A stretch of 64,000 bases of DNA from NCBI RefSeq assembly GCF_000218565.1, contig NC_015689.1, positions 1 to 64,000 of the forward strand. The letters are read 5' to 3'. The position numbers and the translations under genes were made by a program. The DNA is from Afipia carboxidovorans OM5 (GTDB lineage: Bacteria > Pseudomonadota > Alphaproteobacteria > Rhizobiales > Xanthobacteraceae). Under the pieces are notes generated by a model. The model made no database searches, was not told the origin of the DNA, and worked only from the letters and a program-made list of their open reading frames with translations. Shown here one piece after another: positions 8,365 through 16,894 of this stretch. Positions within the stretch are counted from its first letter, which is position 1; each line of letters opens with the position of its first letter.

Positions 8365-9075
8365 TCAGCGATAGGCTGCACGACGCGCTTCCGGCAACGT
8401 TGACGTCAGATCGGTCATCGCTGACACGACTTCACCAAGCCGCTTGCATTCCCGATCAGCAAAACGCCGAGCGGCGTCGGTATGGCGTAGTCCGCGGTCG
8501 ACAAGAATTGTTCCCATACCAATGCGACGTGCACCTTCAAGCTCGTCGTCGCCGCCATCTCCGACATAGATTGCATCGCCTGGAGAGACTCCTAGACGCT
8601 GGCAGGCCTCCGTATAGAGTCGAGGGTCCGGCTTAAGTGTGCCGAGCGTGTAAGACATCACGATGTCGTCTACGTCCGCGACCAGCCCGCTCCGCCGCAA
8701 TACCTCCTCAGAATAAGGAGAGGCGTTGCTTACGATCGCTAGCCTGAAACCTCCCGCCCGCAACCTCCTCAGCGTGTCCGGCGCATCCCCATAAATGAAG
8801 ACGCTTCCGTAGAACAGCTCCATGTTTCTCTCGACAACGTCAATGATGGCCTCGGGCGCAGCCAGATGACCAGCGAGCCGACATGCCTCGGTAACACGCC
8901 CCACCATGCCATCCAGCTCGCCACGCATCGTCGGACGCCCGCACGCATTATAATGTGGTCGGAAGGTCTCAAGAGCCAGGCCAAGCTCGCCAGCAACTGT
9001 CTCGTAGAAGGGGTTGTCCTCGCGTTCGCACACGAGAGTATAATACAGGTCAAAGAGAACGGCCCGCGGGTTCAT
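8365..9075 (-). CDS. HAD-superfamily hydrolase
   Basis: A 236-residue haloacid-dehalogenase-like phosphatase (HAD-IA type). Motif I reads LFDLYYTLV, so the first Asp is present and the usual second acid (DxD) is Tyr, which is common in dehalogenase-like or YjjG-like members. Motif II is IVSNAS, motif III the Lys in LGTLKPDP, and motif IV GDGGDDELEGA. It is the last gene of a three-gene minus-strand operon with a cupin and a discoidin-like gene, with a strong GGGAGGA ribosome-binding site. The substrate cannot be told from sequence. Confidence 0.85.
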   Translation of the reverse strand: MNPRAVLFDLYYTLVCEREDNPFYETVAGELGLALETFRPHYNACGRPTMRGELDGMVGRVTEACRLAGHLAAPEAIIDVVERNMELFYGSVFIYGDAPDTLRRLRAGGFRLAIVSNASPYSEEVLRRSGLVADVDDIVMSYTLGTLKPDPRLYTEACQRLGVSPGDAIYVGDGGDDELEGARRIGMGTILVDRGLRHTDAARRFADRECKRLGEVVSAMTDLTSTLPEARRAAYR

Positions 9076-9100
9076 GATGTCCTCCCGTTACGCGCTTCAT

Positions 9101-9541
9101 TTATCGTGAAATGTAAAGAGCATCATGGATGCGCGAGCCGGTCACAGACACCAGCAACATTCGCGTCCCGCCATCATTATAGATGGCATGGAGAGTCCCC
9201 GCCGGAATGACAACAACGGAGTGTGGCTCTACGGGAAAATCGTGGTAGCTGCTCGCCCTGGGCTGCGCCTGGGGAGGCGGGTCGACCTTGATAGTAGGAT
9301 TGGGCTGGTAAAACGCAGCGTCATCAAAGGCCGTGTCGTCGAACGCTCGAAGGCGACCGTTCCCTTCGAGCACCACATATACCTGCTGCGTGGAAGGAAG
9401 CTTGTGGCCGACGACCTCCTGTCCAACGTCGATAAACCACAGTTGTCCGAGAAGATCTGGCGCCGCAAGGAAGCCGAACTTGGCGGCCTGGTCGGCAAAG
9501 AAGCGGCTGTTTGTACCGTGGTTGACGACTCGAGCGTTCAT
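9101..9541 (-). CDS. Cupin-domain protein
   Basis: A 146-residue single-domain cupin. The first conserved strand region is GQEVVGHKLPSTQQVYVVLEGNGRLR and the second FPVEPHSVVVIPAGTLHAIYNDG. The His in motif 2 is kept, while motif 1 has fewer metal ligands than classic cupins, so metal binding is uncertain. Its start overlaps the upstream gene's stop by 4 nt and the HAD gene follows after 25 nt, so the three are co-translated. The role is unknown; small-molecule isomerase or sensor functions are possible. Confidence 0.75.
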   Translation of the reverse strand: MNARVVNHGTNSRFFADQAAKFGFLAAPDLLGQLWFIDVGQEVVGHKLPSTQQVYVVLEGNGRLRAFDDTAFDDAAFYQPNPTIKVDPPPQAQPRASSYHDFPVEPHSVVVIPAGTLHAIYNDGGTRMLLVSVTGSRIHDALYISR

Positions 9542-10092
9542 GACGACACCCCTTGCGCTGCCTCATAAAGTTCGAGGCACATAAATTGGAGGAAATACTT
9601 TCCCTCTGGCCTTAGCGCGATCTCATCGAACTCGATACGCCATCGGGTCGTGGGCGCGCGGGGCACTTCGTATTGGTGCCAAACATCGGTGTCGTTCGGT
9701 GCGGTTCGGATCGCGGCGGTCTCCTCCCACCCAGTGTCGCGCGGGACAAGAATCCGAACTAATCCCGGAAAACCCGCTTTAGGATTTATCGTGCGTGACA
9801 ACAGCCGCATGGTGCAGACTGCGGCAGTGCGGCCGAAGTCAATTTCGAGAAACTCGACCCTCCGCACTTTTCGGCTTGGCGTGCACCATCCTGTGCGCGG
9901 GCTGCCATCAAACAACGCTTGTTCGTTCCAGTATCCGTACCGATGGCATCCTGACGAGTTCGTGACCACGCAGTTGCGCAACAAGCGTAGTGCCGCGTTG
10001 GGGCCGGTCTGCAGAGCCAAGTCTGAATCGGGTGCTCTCAAGGACGAGACAGCACTGGCGGAAGTTGCAGAAGAATGATCGACCTGTCCCAT
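9538..10092 (-). CDS. Discoidin-like (F5/8 type C) domain protein
   Basis: About 184 residues. The segments ALFDGSPRTGWCTP, FLEIDFGRTAAVCTMRLLSR, WHQYEVPRAPTTRWRIEFDE and FLQFMCLELYE follow the pattern of a discoidin/F5-8 type C carbohydrate-binding domain. No signal peptide is visible, which is odd for a domain usually found on secreted proteins. I chose the ATG at 10092 behind GGAG rather than the GTG at 10119. It is the first gene of an operon with cupin and HAD genes. The function is unknown. Confidence 0.6.
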   Translation of the reverse strand: MGQVDHSSATSASAVSSLRAPDSDLALQTGPNAALRLLRNCVVTNSSGCHRYGYWNEQALFDGSPRTGWCTPSRKVRRVEFLEIDFGRTAAVCTMRLLSRTINPKAGFPGLVRILVPRDTGWEETAAIRTAPNDTDVWHQYEVPRAPTTRWRIEFDEIALRPEGKYFLQFMCLELYEAAQGVSS

Positions 10093-10218
10093 GATCTCGC
10101 GCTCCAAGAGTGACCACACCCAATAAGAGCACGCTCAACAGAGGTATTTGCAAATACCTTTGATATATCGCGGAATATGCCACGTCTGCGGCGATACAAT
10201 CGCAGGCGACATGGGGCG

Positions 10219-10581
10219 ATGAGCCAGGCGGTACCAATGATTACAGGTGTCAGGAATCTTCTTTACAAAGACCCGGTACTTTACGATTTGGCATACCCCG
10301 ATGACGACGAAGCGCTCGCGGAAAAATGCTTGCGTCGACTGTCCTGCGTGGCCAGCTCGAATATCGATAGCGTACTTGATCTTGGCTGCGGAACAGGCCG
10401 CGTGTTAGCGGGGCTCGCCGCTAGGTGCGCAGTCGTCGCGGGAGTCGATATCAACCCGATCATGGTTGAAGCAGCATCCCAGCGATGCCCGAACGTACCG
10501 ATTCTCGCAACCGACCTCAGGAGTGCGAGGCTCGGGAGGACGTTTGACGCAATCATCATGTTGGGTAACCACTTCAAATAG
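10219..10581 (+). pseudogene. Truncated class I SAM-dependent methyltransferase
   Basis: About 120 residues with a clear methyltransferase motif I (SVLDLGCGTGR), an acidic end of strand 2 (VAGVDINP) and motif II/III regions (LATDLRSARLGRTFDAIIMLGN). The frame stops right after strand 4, whereas complete enzymes have another 80-130 residues, and no continuation is seen before the convergent gene at 10650. It is therefore probably the remnant of a gene cut by rearrangement. It diverges from the discoidin-cupin-HAD operon, so both may once have belonged to one biosynthetic locus. Confidence 0.7.
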
Positions 10582-10649
10582 TGGCAGCGTCATCGACCTG
10601 TCGAGATCGCTGGGTGCCAACCCAGTGTCGGTGTCTGATGAAAGGTGAA

Positions 10650-11738
10650 TCAAAAGCCATACGGCTTATCGACCCAGCGCAACAGGACCTTCGCGTTGTC
10701 ATCCGGAAGACGCACCCGGCCGGCGCGAAGGCCTTCAGCGATCGTCCGGCCAACTTCGGGAGATACCTTGTTGCCGTGGGTCATCAAAAAGAACCACGCG
10801 AATGGGAGGCCCATCGTCCGATCGATGGTTTCAATACGATCCATGAGGATATGCACGGACGTATCTCCGGCCTCCAACCGCTCTTCCGGTAGATGAAGTG
10901 GACGGGGAATGAACGCGATCTCACGCTCGCCCTTGTACTCGTAATCCCTGATGTCGAGCGCCCAATGCTCGTACACCTTTGCGCTACGTGCGCTCGACTG
11001 CTCCCAGTCCTGGAAAAAGCGGACCTCGCGCGGCACGAAATTAAAGTAGTCAGGTTGCATGTCGAGAAACGGCGTCCGCGTGCCGTCGGAGCGAACCCAG
11101 ACTCGCCGCTCTAACTCGGGCCGCCTCGCCTCCCGTTTGGCGCGTTCGAGACGCGCGCAGCGCGCGAGAAATGTACGGACGTGCACGACGCTGCTGCCGG
11201 CGCGATTCAGCCGGTACAGCGGACCCGCAAGTACATTATCATCAGACATTTCGTCGTGGTTGATCCATGACGGATCGAGCAGCGCCTCCTCGCCCCACGG
11301 CCGACGTGCTGGGTTCACGATCGGACCCGCGCGCCATTCGGTCTCGCGACCGAGTGAAATCTGCACATAGTCGGCCGCGCCTGGTCCTGTGGGCGCGAAA
11401 GCATAGACGCTGTTTCCATGCCACTCCGAGATCTGGAGATCAGTGTCCTGCAACCGTCGCCAGACGGTCGCGATGTCTCCATTATCTTTCGCGAGCTCGG
11501 CTTTCATCCATGGACGGTACTCGGCGATCCGCGTTCCGTCGGCGGCCAGCACTGAGCGCGTGTCTCTCCAATACTCATCATCGTAAATCGTTGCTGAAAA
11601 GCCGAACCCAGGGAACGCCCTCGTAAGTGCCTCTGCCAACACGGTACTGTCGGCACCCGCCGACAGACGCGCAAGGACGGCCTCAACCGAGTTATGGTCA
11701 GGCAATTTGGTGGGAAGCCGGTCCGAACTCTCAGTCAT
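10650..11738 (-). CDS. Hypothetical protein, 362 residues
   Basis: A soluble protein with no recognised family. Charged and aromatic segments (WKAELAK... preceded by RPWM; FNFVPREVRFFQDWEQ; FAWFFLMTHGNKVSPEVG) suggest a folded enzyme-like protein rather than a spurious frame, and its codon use matches its neighbours. No signal peptide, membrane helix or nucleotide-binding loop is visible. It is transcribed leftward, separate from the AbiE pair. It may belong to the decayed locus around the truncated methyltransferase. Confidence 0.6.
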   Translation of the reverse strand: MTESSDRLPTKLPDHNSVEAVLARLSAGADSTVLAEALTRAFPGFGFSATIYDDEYWRDTRSVLAADGTRIAEYRPWMKAELAKDNGDIATVWRRLQDTDLQISEWHGNSVYAFAPTGPGAADYVQISLGRETEWRAGPIVNPARRPWGEEALLDPSWINHDEMSDDNVLAGPLYRLNRAGSSVVHVRTFLARCARLERAKREARRPELERRVWVRSDGTRTPFLDMQPDYFNFVPREVRFFQDWEQSSARSAKVYEHWALDIRDYEYKGEREIAFIPRPLHLPEERLEAGDTSVHILMDRIETIDRTMGLPFAWFFLMTHGNKVSPEVGRTIAEGLRAGRVRLPDDNAKVLLRWVDKPYGF

Positions 11739-11821
11739 TTGATTACCTTATCATTTTGGTCCGCCAAATCCTTGCCTAGCTTCGGTCGCTCGGTCGGGGC
11801 GTTGTGTCGTCGCCACGATGG

Positions 11822-12934
11822 TCATGACTGACCAACAGCGGCAAGCGAAGTGTTAAGATAGTCTTCGAGCGCCTGAATACTGGCGATCACGTCGGCGAAG
11901 GCAGGCGACGTGCCGAAGATCATCGCCATCATGCGCTGATAATCGGCCACGAGCTTTGCTCGCATATCCGGCGTCGGAACGAGGCGGTAGCTGCCCGGCA
12001 CGGCGCGGTCGTATCGGTGATCCGGCGCGCGAAACATCAGCTCCTTGTGCTGCCGGCAGGCTTCAGCGAGATCGCGCAAAGAGGCGGTCGCGATGCCATA
12101 GCCCGGATGCGTCCAGATCTGGTGGACGTCATAGTAGTGACGTGAGTACCGATTGAGATCAGGCGCGGGCCGCTTGGGGTCGGCGTCCTGAAGCCGCTTC
12201 TCCGTCATCTCCGTCATCGCATGGAGGATCAGCACCTTCTCCCAGAAGGTGCGCTCTGGCCTGACCGTCGTCACGTTGCGAATGGTAAGCTCCATTCCGT
12301 CCGGCATCTCGTCGGCGATGTAGGGGACGATCTCGCGCGGCTCCGCCGGCTCCGGATCGGGGCGCGCGCCGCCTTCGATGCGGACTGCGGCCTGCACGTA
12401 GCTCTCGGCGGAATCGAAGACGCTCTTGTAGCCGACGACCAGAATGTCGAGCGCGTCCCTGTTGCGATAATTGTCGAATCCGAATCGGAGCGTGAAATGT
12501 CCCGGCTGCTCGATCGCTTCCTCGACAGCGGCGATCTCCTTCGCCAGCCGCTCCTTCAACGGACCGGAGATGTATTGACGCGCCGCCTCGTCGACTTTAT
12601 CGGCCAGCGCACGTTGCTGCTGGTTCACCGAGGGGAGGGCGGCGATGTCGGCTTCGAGTGGGACATGCAGATCGACCTTGTAGATGCCGATGTCGATGTC
12701 TTCGGAAAAGCGTCGGATCAGTCCATAGGCCTTGCTCAGGCTTGTGCCGCCCTTGAAATAAAGTCCGATCGGATCATCGCCGCGACGATTGAAAAGAAAA
12801 TCGAGCACCCAGCAGACATAGAGGTCCTTCTCGACGTTCTCTGCCTGCGTCTCAAGATGCGCGGCAACCGTCTCAAAGAGCGTGCGGCGTTCGTCGACGC
12901 TCGATCGCAGAACCTCAATGAACGTCTTCTGCAT
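11822..12934 (-). CDS. abiEii: AbiEii-type nucleotidyltransferase toxin
   Basis: About 370 residues of the AbiEii/AbiGii nucleotidyltransferase toxin family. The family signature is intact: YFKGGTSLSKAYGLI followed by RFSEDIDIGIY, where the Gly-Gly-Thr-Ser loop and the Asp pair form the nucleotidyltransferase site. Toxins of this kind add nucleotides to tRNA and halt growth; paired with AbiEi they give abortive phage infection or plasmid stabilisation. The ATG at 12934, behind GGAAGG, overlaps the end of the antitoxin gene by 20 bp, as usual for this pair. Confidence 0.9.
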   Translation of the reverse strand: MQKTFIEVLRSSVDERRTLFETVAAHLETQAENVEKDLYVCWVLDFLFNRRGDDPIGLYFKGGTSLSKAYGLIRRFSEDIDIGIYKVDLHVPLEADIAALPSVNQQQRALADKVDEAARQYISGPLKERLAKEIAAVEEAIEQPGHFTLRFGFDNYRNRDALDILVVGYKSVFDSAESYVQAAVRIEGGARPDPEPAEPREIVPYIADEMPDGMELTIRNVTTVRPERTFWEKVLILHAMTEMTEKRLQDADPKRPAPDLNRYSRHYYDVHQIWTHPGYGIATASLRDLAEACRQHKELMFRAPDHRYDRAVPGSYRLVPTPDMRAKLVADYQRMMAMIFGTSPAFADVIASIQALEDYLNTSLAAVGQS

Positions 12935-13655
12935 GGTCGCCTTCCGCGCGTTCGATGTCCGGCGTGCTCTCATTATGATTCTCGGCGAGCCGGCGCGTGA
13001 TCGTCTCGATCAGCGGATACATCCAGGCCGGGATGGCGTGGATGTTCTCGCGCAGATCTTCCGCGACCTTCGCACGGTTCGGATCGCGCGCGAGATGCCG
13101 GACGATGCCGTTGACGGCGGCGTCGAGGCTCGCCTTCTCATCCCGAAACCACGTCAGCGCCTGGACGACGCGCATGGCCGGCCGGCCGGCCCAAAACGCC
13201 GTCTTCGCCGCGATGCGCTTGAAGTCGAGCTTATAGATGACCGGCTTCGTCACCTTAGGGTCGCCGGCGCTTGCCTCGATCTCGATCGTCCGGGGATAGG
13301 TGTCGGCGTAGATCGTCGAGCGCGCCGGGACGGCCGTCGTCAGGCCGAGGTCGTTCGCGGCGGTCATGCCGTCGACGAGGACGCGCAGCTTGTCGCGCCG
13401 CGCGATCGCGTCGATGAACGAGGCGCGCGGCGGAAACACCATTTTGCCGGTCAGTTTGCTGGCACCCGGCTTATCGTACAGGCCGCGATAGGGTCGGCGA
13501 ATGTCCCCGCGTTGGGTCAGCCGCTGCAGAGCCTTCTCGACGGCGTTCGGCGTTCCAATGTCGAGGAAATCTGCGCGCGACCATACCCCAGACGGCGCCC
13601 CTTGGACGATCCGATCATGGATGCGAGGAAGAGTGTCGGACGTGGGATCTGGCAT
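12915..13655 (-). CDS. abiEi: AbiEi-type antitoxin (DUF6088-like)
   Basis: About 246 residues with an N-terminal winged-helix segment (SRADFLDIGTPNAVEKALQRLTQRGDIRR) followed by the basic YRGLYDKPGASKLTGK stretch and a C-terminal domain, as in DUF6088/AbiEi antitoxins that repress their own operon. It precedes and overlaps the toxin gene. I favour the ATG at 13655, behind AGGATGGG; one at 13664 in the same frame is also possible. The near-palindrome at 13675-13698 just upstream is the likely self-repression site. Confidence 0.85.
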   Translation of the reverse strand: MPDPTSDTLPRIHDRIVQGAPSGVWSRADFLDIGTPNAVEKALQRLTQRGDIRRPYRGLYDKPGASKLTGKMVFPPRASFIDAIARRDKLRVLVDGMTAANDLGLTTAVPARSTIYADTYPRTIEIEASAGDPKVTKPVIYKLDFKRIAAKTAFWAGRPAMRVVQALTWFRDEKASLDAAVNGIVRHLARDPNRAKVAEDLRENIHAIPAWMYPLIETITRRLAENHNESTPDIERAEGDHAEDVH

Positions 13656-13674
13656 TCGGCCCATCCTGATGTGT

Positions 13675-13698
13675 CCAATAATTATATACAAATATTGG
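13675..13698. promoter_or_regulatory. Near-palindromic operator/promoter of the abiE pair
   Basis: A 24-bp sequence, CCAATA-N12-TATTGG, in which 10 of 12 position pairs match, containing TATATA. It lies 20-40 bp before the antitoxin start. AbiEi proteins bind inverted repeats at this position, so this is the probable operator covering the -10 region. Confidence 0.6.
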
Positions 13699-13831
13699 TC
13701 AGTGACAAGCGGAGCTGGGCAGAATTGGAACACGCTGGGGGCAAGGTTGGTAGCCGAGCTCAGGCTTGGCGCTCCTACTCACAGTCCGGAAATGGCCAAT
13801 AATGGCGCTGGACCGTTCGCAACCCTCCGCG

Positions 13832-14287
13832 TCAGTGCGTTTCGATCAGCCCCAGCGTGCTGGCTTTCACAGCGGCTTGAAGGGTTGTCGCACAGTTTAG
13901 GCGTTTGCGAGCGCGCTGAAGATAAAGCCGAACGGCCGCTTCAGATAGCCGTAGCGTGGCGGCAATGTTCTTTGGTGCGATGCCTTCGGCCAGCATCTGG
14001 AGGCATTGTGTTTCTCGCCTCGAAAGGATCACGAGACGAACTCCACACGATGGCAAATTCGCGGGTGGCTCCAAACTTGCCTCCTGGCCGCTCTTTATAA
14101 GCTCGTTTGCGGGAGCGCGGCGTTCGGCAAGCTGGAGTGTTCCAACGACGCCTAGCATCGTAATATTGATGAGCGCAGCGGCTTCGGTGAGCTGCAAGTG
14201 CTCGGCTTGGAAGCGCGCCTCACGAAGCTGGATATAAAGATGCTCAAGCTCCAGCAGCCGGCGCGACTCGGACTGCGCGATACTCAT
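13832..14287 (-). CDS. Small LuxR-family HTH protein
   Basis: About 151 residues. The C-terminal third is a LuxR/GerE-type HTH (LSRRETQCLQMLAEGIAPKNIAATLRLSEAAVRLYLQRARKRL). The N-terminal part is helical and has no autoinducer-binding domain. The ATG at 14287 overlaps the luxI stop in an ATGA, so it is translated together with the AHL synthase. It could be a DNA-binding modulator that acts with or against a full-length LuxR. Confidence 0.85.
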   Translation of the reverse strand: MSIAQSESRRLLELEHLYIQLREARFQAEHLQLTEAAALINITMLGVVGTLQLAERRAPANELIKSGQEASLEPPANLPSCGVRLVILSRRETQCLQMLAEGIAPKNIAATLRLSEAAVRLYLQRARKRLNCATTLQAAVKASTLGLIETH

Positions 14288-14946
14288 TGTAGTCGAGCCG
14301 GTATGACATCTTCGACGCTCACTTCCATGCATCTGCGCGCTGCCGCGAAGTGACCGAATACGTCTCCCTTGATTCCTAACACCCGCCGCGATCGAGCAAC
14401 TGTCGTCGGGGTCAGATGAGCCTCCAGCGCTACGACCGATTCACCGCCGTAAATTACAGGAAGAGCAAGCGGCCGCGCTTCCCAGCCGAGCTGCAGCAAT
14501 TTCGTAATCCATTGCGGAGCAGCCTGCGCGATAAGCGAAGATATGCCCCTCTGCTCACAAAATTCTGCGATAGCTACGAATAGGCGTCGCCCCCCAAGCG
14601 AAAGGGTAGATGTCTCGCTCAGCGGGTAAGTGAAGAGCCGCGTCCATTCCCAAACATCTGGACGTCGCGGAGCAATCGCGCCATCCAGCAATTCTGGATA
14701 GACATCATGAAGGAGGTGCGGGCCTGTTGTAGGCAGCAGTCGCGAATACGCGCAGACCTTGTCACAATCCAGTCCGACGACATGAATTGCGGCATCGCAA
14801 TCAAACTGGTCACGCTCGCGACCGTTGGAGCAACGCAGTGCGGTCCAGCCCATCCGGTCAACAAAAATCTCATGACGAAGACAAAAGACCGCATCCATCA
14901 AGGCAGAATGGTTGGAGACGTCTCGTCCGCGGATGACGCTGATCAT
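14284..14946 (-). CDS. luxI-like: Acyl-homoserine lactone synthase, LuxI family
   Basis: About 220 residues. It has the conserved N-terminal LRHEIFVDRMGW, the acidic block ERDQFDCDAAIHV, SRLLPTT and the WEWTRLF region characteristic of autoinducer synthases, which make acyl- or aryl-homoserine lactones from SAM and an acyl donor. The ATG at 14946, behind GGAGGG, is preferred. An earlier ATG at 14958 lies in the hairpin that also contains this ribosome-binding site. The next gene upstream is a frameshifted luxR, and a small HTH gene overlaps downstream. The acyl chain cannot be predicted. Confidence 0.9.
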   Translation of the reverse strand: MISVIRGRDVSNHSALMDAVFCLRHEIFVDRMGWTALRCSNGRERDQFDCDAAIHVVGLDCDKVCAYSRLLPTTGPHLLHDVYPELLDGAIAPRRPDVWEWTRLFTYPLSETSTLSLGGRRLFVAIAEFCEQRGISSLIAQAAPQWITKLLQLGWEARPLALPVIYGGESVVALEAHLTPTTVARSRRVLGIKGDVFGHFAAARRCMEVSVEDVIPARLQ

Positions 14947-14950
14947 TTTT

Positions 14951-14973
14951 CCCTCCATCTGTGAGATGGAGGG
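14951..14973 (-). promoter_or_regulatory. Hairpin sequestering the luxI ribosome-binding site
   Basis: CCCTCCATCT (14951-14960) and AGATGGAGGG (14964-14973) form a perfect 10-bp stem with a 3-nt loop. In luxI mRNA the 3' arm contains the GGAGGG ribosome-binding site 5 nt before the start at 14946, so folding would block translation. The structure is seen directly; its control function is inferred. Confidence 0.65.
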
Positions 14974-15034
14974 ATCGTCCCCGCTTTAACTGCGGCGTCT
15001 CAATCCCCGGGAATCCGGGGGTTGCACGGGGCGA

Positions 15035-15735
15035 CTAGCGAATAATACCCGCTCGAATGGCTTTCGCGACCGCTTGGGTGCGAGTCACGCAACCCAGCTT
15101 CCGCAGCGCGGTCGAAAAATATTCGCTCGCGGTTTCTTCGGTGACGTTGAGAATTTTACTCGTTTCCCACGTTGTCTTGCCTTCCGATGCCCACTGCAAA
15201 CACTGTTGTTCGCGGGGCGTGAGAAGGGCACTCCCGTGCCGTAGCTCGCGAAGTCGACCATGAGTGTAGAGCGCAATTATGTGAACCGCCGCCGTGCCTC
15301 TTGGTCGAGCTTTAACCGACGACCGCTAAACGAAACACATGATTGTCGACCACGATGATCATAAACGGGAACGGAAACCCCATCCAGCAAGCCAAAATCG
15401 CGTGCCTCTGACATCACCTTTTGTTCATGATGCGAGAGCCTCCTGTTGCAAGCCTCTGTCCATGTGAATGGTGCCAGTCGGCGCTTTAACTCGCCTGCAA
15501 CGGGGTCAAAATGAACGTAGTTCTCGACGACATAGCGCTCAATCCACAGCTCGCTCCAACCTCGCAAGAGAATATGTGGCGCGATACTTTCACCCGGCGC
15601 TGGAACATCGGCTACGAACATTCCTTCGATCTCAAGACCGGCGACGGCCGCCATCGCGCCGTCAAGAATTTGGGCAGCCGTGCGCGCGGAGCGGGACGCC
15701 TCTATGAAGCCTAAGGCCTGGTCTTTCAAGGTCAT
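15035..15735 (-). pseudogene. luxR-like: Frameshifted LuxR-type quorum-sensing regulator
   Basis: The first 152 codons (15735-15277) encode an autoinducer-binding domain with the conserved WIERYVVENYVHFDP and PFTWTEA signatures. That frame then stops. The neighbouring frame continues, without a stop until 15035, with a normal LuxR HTH (ALLTPREQQCLQWASEGKTT and the helix pair after it). Inserting one base near 15280 (GGTTCACATAATT) restores a 233-residue LuxR. It is either a recent loss of function or a sequence error. It lies directly upstream of luxI, as in AHL circuits of related Rhizobiales. Confidence 0.85.
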
Positions 15736-16004
15736 GGGCTGCCACGGGTTGTATCCGTGGAAACGTGACGCCTGGGAGTTGCCTCGTCAATGAGCAGAAT
15801 CGCCAATGAGGTTCTGCGATGGTGCAACCCATCGATCTACTTGAAGACACAACGCAAACTTCCTGCGGAATGAAATCGTTAGCAAAATCTTAACACCGAT
15901 GCGTGAAGGATTCTTTATCACTCCTTAAATGCTTATTCAGGGTTGCGAGCTATCACAATCTGCAAGCGACGTTCGTATTGCATGAGGAAGCAAGGATAGG
16001 CGCA

Positions 16005-16832
16005 ATGGTGACGATGTCCGGTCCACTGGGAGGCGCGACCGCACTCCCAAGATTCGCTCCGGAGGCGAGCATTTCTGATCTTTCAGAGCGCGCCCGAGCC
16101 TATCTCAAATCGAACAACGCAACTCGTAGCGATCAATCGGCTCAGAATGACACGGACCGCGACCCTGCAGTCCGTCTCACGTTGTCGAACGCCGCTATGG
16201 CGGCCTCGACTGAGCAGTCGGTCTACCAAAAGATCGGGAGCCTGCTGCAAGATCAGTTCGGACTCACTTTGCAGGATGGCGAGTCTTGGGAAGATGGTGT
16301 TAAGCGGCTTTCGACGGAACGCTTTATGCAGCGCGACGGTCAGCGGTCAATTGAGGTTGACGCGTACTTCGACGACATGCACGGCGCAATGGAGATCCGT
16401 CGGCAGATGGTCGAACTGAACACGACTATAAAGGCGCATCAACTCGACCGCGAGCAACTCGCAGATCTTCAGGCCGACTACAAATACTATTTGAATATCA
16501 AGCCTGTTCCTCGCCAAGAGCTGCATGGTGAAGAGAAGGAAGCGGCGTTTAAACTCCTCAGCGATCGAGGATATGCACGTCCCGGTCAGGACCATACCGT
16601 GAGCTTCAGTATCGACCACACCACTTATATGTTTATGGGCGACGGCTCCGTTTGGACCAACGATGGTAGGGTGCCAACCTCGGAAGCGGCGAAGCAAGGC
16701 GTCCTTGATACTCTCAGTCGCCGAATCGGTTATGGACAGCAGGACGTGAGCGGCGCGATCTCGCAACGGGATACTCTGCAGAAGCAGTACGACGCCATCA
16801 TGGCAAAGTATAACTCAGCGACCTCAAGTTAG
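16005..16832 (+). CDS. Hypothetical protein, about 275 residues
   Basis: A soluble protein of unknown family. I chose the ATG at 16005, after AGGATAGG; the frame is open from 15903. A disordered Ser/Thr/Asn-rich N-terminus is followed by a region with helices (EIRRQMVELNTTIKAHQLDREQLADLQ), a short beta-rich part (HTVSFSIDHTTYMFMGDGSVWT) and a C-terminal helix. It faces the luxR remnant divergently and converges on the RTX gene. No enzymatic motif is recognised. It might be a secreted or quorum-controlled protein, judging only from position. Confidence 0.6.
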   Translation: MVTMSGPLGGATALPRFAPEASISDLSERARAYLKSNNATRSDQSAQNDTDRDPAVRLTLSNAAMAASTEQSVYQKIGSLLQDQFGLTLQDGESWEDGVKRLSTERFMQRDGQRSIEVDAYFDDMHGAMEIRRQMVELNTTIKAHQLDREQLADLQADYKYYLNIKPVPRQELHGEEKEAAFKLLSDRGYARPGQDHTVSFSIDHTTYMFMGDGSVWTNDGRVPTSEAAKQGVLDTLSRRIGYGQQDVSGAISQRDTLQKQYDAIMAKYNSATSS

Positions 16833-16894
16833 CAGCCAATTGTATGAAGATTATGTGGCGGCGCAGGGCAGTCTCCTGCACCGCCACATTCGTC

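Noticed and set aside
12221..13802. Two long plus-strand frames opposite the abiE pair
   Set aside because: They are composition-driven shadows; the minus-strand toxin and antitoxin carry the family motifs.
14974..15034. A lux box before luxI
   Set aside because: The GC-rich symmetric sequence near 15005-15020 (CCCCGG-GAAT-CCGGGG) lacks the usual lux-box pattern, so I could not support it.
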